The notes below the pieces were generated by a model, which was given only the letters and a program-made list of their open reading frames with translations, did no database searches and was not told the DNA's origin. Made by a program: the position numbers and the translations under genes. This document shows positions 4,949-6,324 of a stretch of 6,324 nt of DNA, in pieces. Source of the stretch: Solirubrobacteraceae bacterium (GTDB lineage: Bacteria; Actinomycetota; Thermoleophilia; Solirubrobacterales; Solirubrobacteraceae). The stretch's first letter is position 1; each line of letters begins with the position of its first letter. The DNA is taken from contig JASHYF010000350.1 of NCBI GenBank assembly GCA_030043235.1, positions 1 through 6,324 on the forward strand, in the 5' to 3' direction.

Positions 4949-5494
4949 TCATGGTTTTGGGTTGCTGGCGCGTTCGATGCGACCAAGCAGCAGGCGTGCG
5001 AACGGCTCGATCTCTCCGTCGCGCGAGAGTAGCGCCGACACCAGCGCGTCGTCGTGATCGATCATGTCTTCGTCGTCAACGAACTCCACGGCGGGCATCC
5101 CAAGCGACCACAGAGATGCCGAGAGCGCTACGAACGCCGTGCGATGGTTTCCGTCTGCAAACGGGTGGACACGCAAGATGCCGGCGTACAGGGCGCTCGC
5201 CGCAAGGGCGCGATCGATTGCTCCCACAGTCGGGGTGCCGAGTTGTTCGGCGGCAGCGTCGAACGCCTGGCACACCTCCGCGAGGTCGTGGCGTACCGCC
5301 TCGGGTGGGCTGCCCTCGATCTGTCGCACCCGCCCGTCGCGTGCCATCACGCCGAAGAAGGCGCGGTCCTTGCGGAAGTGTCCGCCATCGTGAGGGAAGC
5401 TCCGCCCGAAGATCGCGCCGTGCCACCACCTGATGCGCTCGACGTCGATTAGCAGCGGCCGCCGCCAAAAGGCCGTGCGGGCGTCGATCAGCAC
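4949..5494 (-). CDS. Fic/Doc-family protein (probable AMPylator-type toxin), 5' end apparently frameshifted
   Basis: Fic proteins transfer a nucleotide or phosphate group, classically AMP, to a hydroxyl side chain of a target protein. The catalytic motif reads HPFADGNHRTAF (residues 110-121 from GTG 5494), with the catalytic His110, Asp114, Asn116 and Arg118 present. It departs from the canonical HPFx[D/E]GNGRxxR in two places: His117 replaces Gly, and Phe121 replaces the second Arg. Doc toxins, with motif HxFxDANKRTAL, also lack that Arg, so the chemistry may differ from AMP transfer. Upstream, RIRWWHGAIFGRSFPHDGG and FGV match the usual N-terminal helix and flap region of the fold. No [S/T]xxxE[G/N] self-inhibitory motif is seen. 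GTG 5494 has no Shine-Dalgarno and cuts into what looks like a natural helix. The frame stays open upstream to a TGA at 5570-5572 without another start codon, and the true N-terminus appears to lie in a different frame (see 5533-5613). The small gene at 4705-4926 follows on the same strand. Confidence 0.82.
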   Translation of the reverse strand: MLIDARTAFWRRPLLIDVERIRWWHGAIFGRSFPHDGGHFRKDRAFFGVMARDGRVRQIEGSPPEAVRHDLAEVCQAFDAAAEQLGTPTVGAIDRALAASALYAGILRVHPFADGNHRTAFVALSASLWSLGMPAVEFVDDEDMIDHDDALVSALLSRDGEIEPFARLLLGRIERASNPKP

Positions 5495-5532
5495 GCGCGC
5501 AAGCTCGCGCGAGAGTGTCTGCCACGTTTGCT

Positions 5533-5613
5533 CGGGCGAAGCCCGCGAGCCTGATAGAAGCGCGAGTCCTCACGATCCCGATAGTCGGGCAGGTGGCGAT
5601 GCGGCTCGTCCAT
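5533..5613 (-). pseudogene. Displaced N-terminal segment of the Fic gene (apparent one-base frameshift)
   Basis: From ATG 5613 on the minus strand a frame reads MDEPHRHLPDYRDREDSRFY then QARGLRP. It then runs into Arg/Ser-rich residues and stops near 5490. The Fic frame, offset by one base, is open across the same place and reads EQTWQTLSRELAR directly into VLIDARTAFWRRP. Joining the two near 5530-5540 gives a smooth N-terminus about 40 residues longer than the GTG 5494 version. About three quarters of the codons in the segment end in G or C, as in a real gene. The cause is a one-base deletion (or two-base insertion), either a true mutation or an assembly error. No convincing slippery heptamer is seen, so programmed frameshifting is unlikely. 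Confidence 0.5.
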
Positions 5614-5698
5614 GCAACGAGGGTGCCAGTCGCTTCGGACCCCTGCGAGACGCTGTGCTACGTCGGTCGCTCACCGCCGCGACAAGGTCGCACGGTCT

Positions 5699-5766
5699 GT
5701 TTGCCGACAAGAAAAATGGGCGAAACTTGTCTGTGCCCAAACCATGTGCTGGTGGCGGCGCCGGCG
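5699..5766 (+). repeat. Dispersed module-boundary repeat, copy 3 (complete)
   Basis: It matches copy 2 (4604-4671) at 64 of 68 positions, in the same orientation, 1095 bp away. The inner arms GACAAG and CTTGTC are fully kept. The outer arm has one mismatch (GTTTGC against CCAAAC at 5737-5742), and the alternative GCGC hairpin is broken by the same G-to-C change together with a C-to-T change. It lies between the 5' end of the Fic gene and the 3' end of the DUF2283 gene, both on the minus strand. Confidence 0.85.
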
Positions 5767-5857
5767 GTCCGGGTGGCCTGAACTGCTGGGGACGCGCGCC
5801 CCTGCGCGGCCGCCACAGGCTGGAGCCGTCGCAGAGCGGCCGGGCAGTTGCGCTCTG

Positions 5858-5889
5858 GCGCATCGTGGTGCGCGGTGCGTGAAGGCACC
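5858..5889 (-). terminator. Two small tandem hairpins after the DUF2283 gene
   Basis: GCGCA/TGCGC (5858-5862 with 5869-5873) and GGTGC/GCACC (5874-5878 with 5885-5889) each form a 5-bp stem with a 6-base loop. They lie 12-43 bp past the stop of the minus-strand DUF2283 gene. There is no T-tract, so a classical intrinsic terminator is doubtful. I see no gene in the rest of 5767-5900. Confidence 0.2.
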
Positions 5890-5900
5890 GAAGCGCTGCG

Positions 5901-6182
5901 TTATGCGGCTGTCTGCAGCACAGGCGCCAGCTCGTCTGCACTGAGCTGCCCGGCGGGCGAGGTGATCGTGAGCTTGCCGTCTCGGTCGAGCAGCCAGCGC
6001 ACATTGACGAGCGTCATGCCGATCACCCGGCCATCGGCGTCGTACTCGATGTTGTGGCCCTCGGGGGTGGCGAATGCGCTGGCGGGTGGGCCCTCGTAGC
6101 CCTCGACGCTGAGGTACAGCACGTCGCCACGGGGATCGTAGTGGTGGTGCGAGAAGCTGTTGCCGGCGATGATGATGCCCAT
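5901..6182 (-). CDS. DUF2283 family protein, putative antitoxin
   Basis: A 93-residue product. Residues 13-25 (HHHYDPRGDVLYL) match the hallmark YDxxxDvLYi of DUF2283. A later segment, NIEYDADGRVIGMTLVNVRW (44-63), matches the family's D-x-D/x-G-x-V-x-G-x-x-hhh strand. DUF2283 proteins are small beta-rich proteins of unsettled function, often found beside a DUF4258 or similar small gene and proposed as antitoxins. Start ATG 6182 is well supported: GGAG lies about 7 nt upstream, and the gene before it ends 3 nt upstream, so the two are translationally coupled. The length is slightly above the usual 60-90 residues. Antitoxin function is inference from context. Confidence 0.78.
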   Translation of the reverse strand: MGIIIAGNSFSHHHYDPRGDVLYLSVEGYEGPPASAFATPEGHNIEYDADGRVIGMTLVNVRWLLDRDGKLTITSPAGQLSADELAPVLQTAA

Positions 6183-6185
6183 TGT

Positions 6186-6324
6186 TCAGCTCCGCGGATC
6201 GTCGTCCTGGACCAGGACCGTGACGACCCAGCCGGGTTCTTCGTTGAAGTCTACGACTACCCGCAGCCATCGTCCGGCTCGTAGCGCGTTCTCGCGGTAG
6301 AAGCGCTCGCGGCCGGGTCGCGGG
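6186..6324 (-). CDS. DUF4258-like small protein, putative toxin partner of DUF2283 (5' end outside window)
   Basis: The last 45 residues of a minus-strand gene enter from the right edge. They read PRPGRERFYRENALRAGRWL followed by RVVVDFNEEPGWVVTVLVQD and a short DDDPRS tail. The pattern of an Arg-rich helix then two strands (W-L-R-V-V-V-D-F and W-V-V-T-V) resembles the C-terminus of DUF4258-type and related small RelE/BrnT-like proteins, in which a strand ending V-V-T-[AV] is common. The family name is tentative because the start is missing. The stop lies 3 nt before the DUF2283 start, with the ribosome binding site of that gene inside this one. That is the tight packing expected of a two-gene toxin-antitoxin-type operon, here with the putative toxin first. 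Confidence 0.5.
   Translation of the reverse strand, partial: PRPGRERFYRENALRAGRWLRVVVDFNEEPGWVVTVLVQDDDPRS
6190..6193 (-). promoter_or_regulatory. Ribosome binding site GGAG of the DUF2283 gene
   Basis: On the minus strand GGAG lies 7 nt before ATG 6182 and inside the last codons of the upstream gene (stop TGA 6188-6186). This is the one clear Shine-Dalgarno of the right part and marks the second gene of an operon, in contrast to the leaderless-style starts elsewhere. Confidence 0.55.

Noticed and set aside
5144..5162. Possible fourth, inverted copy of the repeat (ATGGTTT...GCAAAC)
   Set aside because: Only short matches, lying in the Fic catalytic-motif codons, without the GGGCGAAAC core.
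5076..5573. Minus-strand frame of 165 residues overlapping Fic
   Set aside because: Arg/Ala-rich shadow of the Fic frame; the catalytic motif lies in the other frame.
3919..5766. The repeats as integron attC sites with the modules as gene cassettes
   Set aside because: Small toxin-antitoxin modules separated by same-orientation folded repeats invite this reading. But the outer arms read GTTTGC...GCAAAC, the wrong polarity for RYYYAAC...GTTRRRY, I find no GTTRRRY core at the boundaries, and there is no integrase gene in view.
1..6324. CRISPR array, tRNA, rRNA or transposon ends
   Set aside because: No short regularly spaced repeats with unique spacers, no recognisable tRNA or rRNA sequence, and no transposase or terminal inverted repeats were seen.

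Overview
The window is GC-rich and reads as a high-GC Actinobacteria-type chromosome. Many genes start with GTG, several TAnnnT -10-like hexamers lie 6-7 nt upstream of a start codon (a leaderless arrangement), and third codon positions are strongly G/C. A Thermoleophilia/Solirubrobacter-like source is my guess from the protein style; nothing here proves it. I see no rRNA, tRNA, transposase, integrase or CRISPR array.

Left part (1-2602): the 5' part of a small multi-pass membrane protein gene runs off the left edge on the minus strand. About 400 nt without a gene follow, holding two related GC-rich dyads. Next comes a large plus-strand gene for a soluble PAS / coiled-coil / GAF sensor protein with no recognisable output domain.

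Middle (2603-4597, plus strand): a palindromic operator/promoter precedes a small regulator that fuses a ribbon-helix-helix (RHH) domain to an excisionase-type HTH. It is followed by an EstC/SABP2-like alpha/beta hydrolase, whose well-placed ribosome binding site points at ACG rather than ATG. Then comes a complete RHH antitoxin plus MazF-type endoribonuclease module with its own palindromic promoter. The regulator and antitoxin promoters share the same layout: TAGCA/TGCTA half-sites, a -10 that begins in the right half-site, and GTG 7 nt later.

Right part (4598-6324, minus strand): a Fic/Doc-family protein followed by a small unrecognised gene, and a DUF2283 protein coupled to an upstream gene cut by the right edge (DUF4258-like, probably the partner of a toxin-antitoxin-like pair). 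The Fic gene appears to have lost its natural 5' end to a one-base frameshift.

The signal not explained by genes is a dispersed repeat of about 68 bp. It occurs three times, always in the same orientation, and always at a boundary between modules: hydrolase | RHH-MazF | Fic pair | DUF2283 pair. Two copies match at 64 of 68 positions; the third is shorter and diverged. The window therefore looks like an accessory island of small toxin-antitoxin-type modules separated by a structured repeat.
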